A stretch of 20,462 bases of DNA from Liolophura sinensis (taxonomy: Eukaryota; Mollusca; Polyplacophora; Chitonida; Chitonidae), in assembly GCF_032854445.1 (NCBI RefSeq), contig NW_027018503.1, positions 1 through 20,462 of the forward strand. Reading direction: 5' to 3'. The first letter of the stretch is position 1; every line of letters starts with the position of its first letter. The notes beneath the pieces are model-generated. The model did no database searches, had not been told where the DNA came from, and saw only the letters and a program-made list of their open reading frames with translations. Positions 19,180-20,462 of this stretch are shown in pieces. The position numbers were made by a program, and so were the translations under genes.

Positions 19180-19728
19180 ACGTCAAATCTTTGGGCCCAG
19201 CCCATTTAACTCATCCAGCAATTGTCTTACTTCTAAGTCGAAGACAAACTCAATGTCTTTATCTACATGTCTGAAAAACCACACCATTTGTATATAAAAA
19301 CACAAGGTACTTGATACAGTCTGCTTGTAAAAAGTACAATTAAACACTGACCCACATCAATAAGGTGCCAAACGATGCGCACATTGGGCCAGGCATCTCC
19401 AGCTGTTGAAAAAATTGCAAATTTCTTGGTTTCCATGGAGTAAGAGCCGTTGTTAGGCACGTGATTTTCACATAAATGCTCATTCAATTGTCGCTACAGC
19501 CATAAGTGTTGGTCGGAGAGCAACGCGGTTTGCACCATTCGATTTCTCGTCACAAAATACGTCGGATTAGCTTCTTACCAGCAGCATTGGAACAGTTTTT
19601 CCACTTTTGAATTTTGCCTGGGGTTTTTGCTAATTCAATTCGGCTACATTTACTATGTATATCGCGACTGGTCATTACTATAGTCAACTTTTGATTATAA
19701 GTTATGTGCCCTTCGGGTAGCCCAGAAG
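19180..19728. repeat. Monomer 36, C-like, many private changes
   Basis: Carries TTACTTC with TATAAAAACAC, ACAATTAAAC, TGTCGCTACA, AGCTTC, TTTTGAA and AGTCAAC. Private changes are dense: GGGCCCAGCCC, CATGTCTGAAAA, CTGCTTGTAAA, CAAACGATGCGCACATTGG, ATTTCTTGG, CCTGGGGTTT, TGTATATCG and TTCGGGTAG. Confidence 0.85.
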
Positions 19729-20279
19729 ACGTCAAATCTTTGGGCCAAGCCCATTTAACTCATCCAGCAATTGTCTTACTTCTAAGTCGAAGACAAACTC
19801 AATGTCTTTATCTACATGTTGAAAAACCACACCATTTGTATATAAAAAACACAAGGTACTTGATACAGTCTGCTGTAAAAAGTACAATTGAACACTGACC
19901 CACATCAATAAGGTGCCAAAAGATGCGCAATTGGGCCAGGCATCTCCAGCTGTTGAAAAATTGCAAATTTCCCTTGGTTTCCATGGAGTAAGAGCCGTTG
20001 TTAGGCACGTGATTTTCACATAAATGCTCATTCAATTGTAGCTACAGCCATAAAGTGTTGGTCGGAGAGCAACGCGGTTTGCACCATTCTATTTCTCGTC
20101 ACAAAATACGTCGGATTAGCTTCTTACCAGCAGCATTGGAACAGTTTTTCCACTTTTGAATTTTTGCCTGGGCTTTTTGCTAATTCAATTCGGCTACATT
20201 TACTATGTAATATCGCGACTGGTCATTACTATATTCCAACTTTTGATTATAAGTTATGTGCCCTTCGGTAGCCCAGAAG
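19729..20279. repeat. Monomer 37, type H
   Basis: TTACTTC, ACAATTGAAC, TGTAGCTACA, AGCTTC, TTTTGAA, GGGCTTT and TTCCAAC. Private: TTTCCCTTGG, CATAAAGTG and CATTCTATTTC. Confidence 0.88.
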
Positions 20280-20462
20280 ACGTCAAATCTTTGGGCCAAG
20301 CCCATTTAACTCATCCAGCAATTGTCTTACTTCTAAGTCGAAGACAAACTCAATGTCTTTATCTACATGTTGAAAAACACACCACTTGTGTATATAAGAA
20401 AACACAAGGTACTTGATACAGTCTGCTGTAAAAAGTACAATTGAACACTGACCCACATCAAT
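20280..20462. repeat. Monomer 38, partial, cut by the window edge
   Basis: The first 183 bp of a unit, with TTACTTC and ACAATTGAAC (D or H). AAAAACACACCACTTGTG and TATATAAGAAAACAC near 20381-20406 are private. The array therefore continues beyond the window. Confidence 0.9.

Larger units (their letters stand above)
1..20462. repeat. Satellite DNA array, ~547-bp monomer, 37 full copies plus a partial
   Basis: The window is filled end to end by direct tandem copies of one unit of about 547 bp. The landmark ACGTCAAATC recurs 38 times, from position 1 to position 20280, with spacings of 545 to 552 bp, mostly 547 or 548. All copies share one orientation and align along their whole length, differing by scattered substitutions and one-base indels. 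No unique flanking DNA is reached on either side, so the array is longer than the window. The unit is moderately AT-rich and has no microsatellite core. Such arrays are typical of eukaryotic heterochromatin; a centromeric role is possible but nothing here proves it. I do not recognise the satellite family. Confidence 0.98.
18633..20462. repeat. Diverged monomers at the right end (I, C*, H, partial)
   Basis: Three full monomers and one partial follow the pentamer array and break its order: where B would be expected at 18633 there is a group I monomer with TATAAAAACAAC. The monomer at 19180 carries many private changes. The one at 19729 matches the H group at 2752 and 4945, and the partial at 20280 carries ACAATTGAAC. 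The makeup resembles the left irregular block. Confidence 0.8.

Noticed and set aside
1-20462. CRISPR array
   Set aside because: The repeated unit is about 547 bp with no short constant repeat alternating with unique spacers; the whole unit is conserved.
1-20462. rDNA or 5S gene cluster
   Set aside because: No stretch resembles 5S, 18S, 5.8S or 28S rRNA or a pol III internal control region; all parts of the unit vary similarly.
1-20462. CENP-B box
   Set aside because: I looked for TTCG followed at the right spacing by A and CGGG on both strands of the unit; the TTCGG and TTCGATT sites lack the second half.
1-20462. Tandem transposons or LTRs
   Set aside because: No terminal repeats with target duplications, no polypurine tract or primer site, and no transposase, reverse transcriptase or integrase motif; the units abut without gaps.

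Overview
The whole window is one head-to-tail satellite DNA array with no supportable gene. A unit of about 547 bp repeats 37 times in full and then runs off the right edge as a 183-bp partial copy. Unit boundaries are placed at the recurring ACGTCAAATC, which falls at position 1, so the phase is arbitrary. Successive starts are mostly 547 or 548 bp apart (extremes 545 and 552). All copies lie in the same orientation, and no unique sequence, transposon insertion, RNA gene or inversion interrupts them. Long, non-coding, highly homogenised tandem DNA of this kind points to a eukaryotic chromosome (centromeric, pericentromeric, subtelomeric or other heterochromatin). I do not recognise the family and cannot name the organism from sequence alone.

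The monomers are not all equal. Linked diagnostic sites sort them into types, which I call A to I: T/C in TTATTTC/TTACTTC, the A-run after TATAT, ACAATTAAAC / ACAGTTGAAC / ATAATTAAAC / ACAATTGAAC, TTTCC/CTTCC before ATGG, TTAGGCACGTG/CTGGTCACGTG, TGTAGCTACA/TGTCGCTACA, AGCTTC/AGCCTC, TTTTGAA/TTTTGGA, GGGCTTT/GGGATTT/GGTCTTT, and TTTAAC/TTCAAC/AGTCAAC. Read left to right the order is A B C D B* H* I I I H D E A B E A B C D B C D F G B C D F G B C D F G I C* H (D/H partial), where * marks mosaic or diverged copies.

Region by region: 1-2200 is an A-B-C-D run; 2201-6044 is an irregular block of mosaic and diverged monomers; 6045-9328 is a trimeric higher-order repeat E-A-B present twice (period about 1.64 kb); 9329-10423 is C-D, which with the preceding B makes a shortened B-C-D copy; 10424-18632 is a pentameric higher-order repeat B-C-D-F-G present three times (periods 2737, 2737 and 2735 bp), whose copies appear by eye to differ only by one-base indels; 18633-20462 returns to diverged monomers like those of the left irregular block. 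This is the architecture expected from repeated unequal exchange and local amplification, with a young homogeneous core and more divergent flanks.

Open frames of 60 to 129 codons occur on both strands of almost every unit. They are not annotated as genes: their frame breaks with A-run length and one-base indels, differences between monomer types are often amino-acid changing, and the unit length is not a multiple of three. Short features kept in most units include a CACGTG site, a TATATAAAA box, several small inverted repeats and a 10-bp palindrome. Any role for them is inference.
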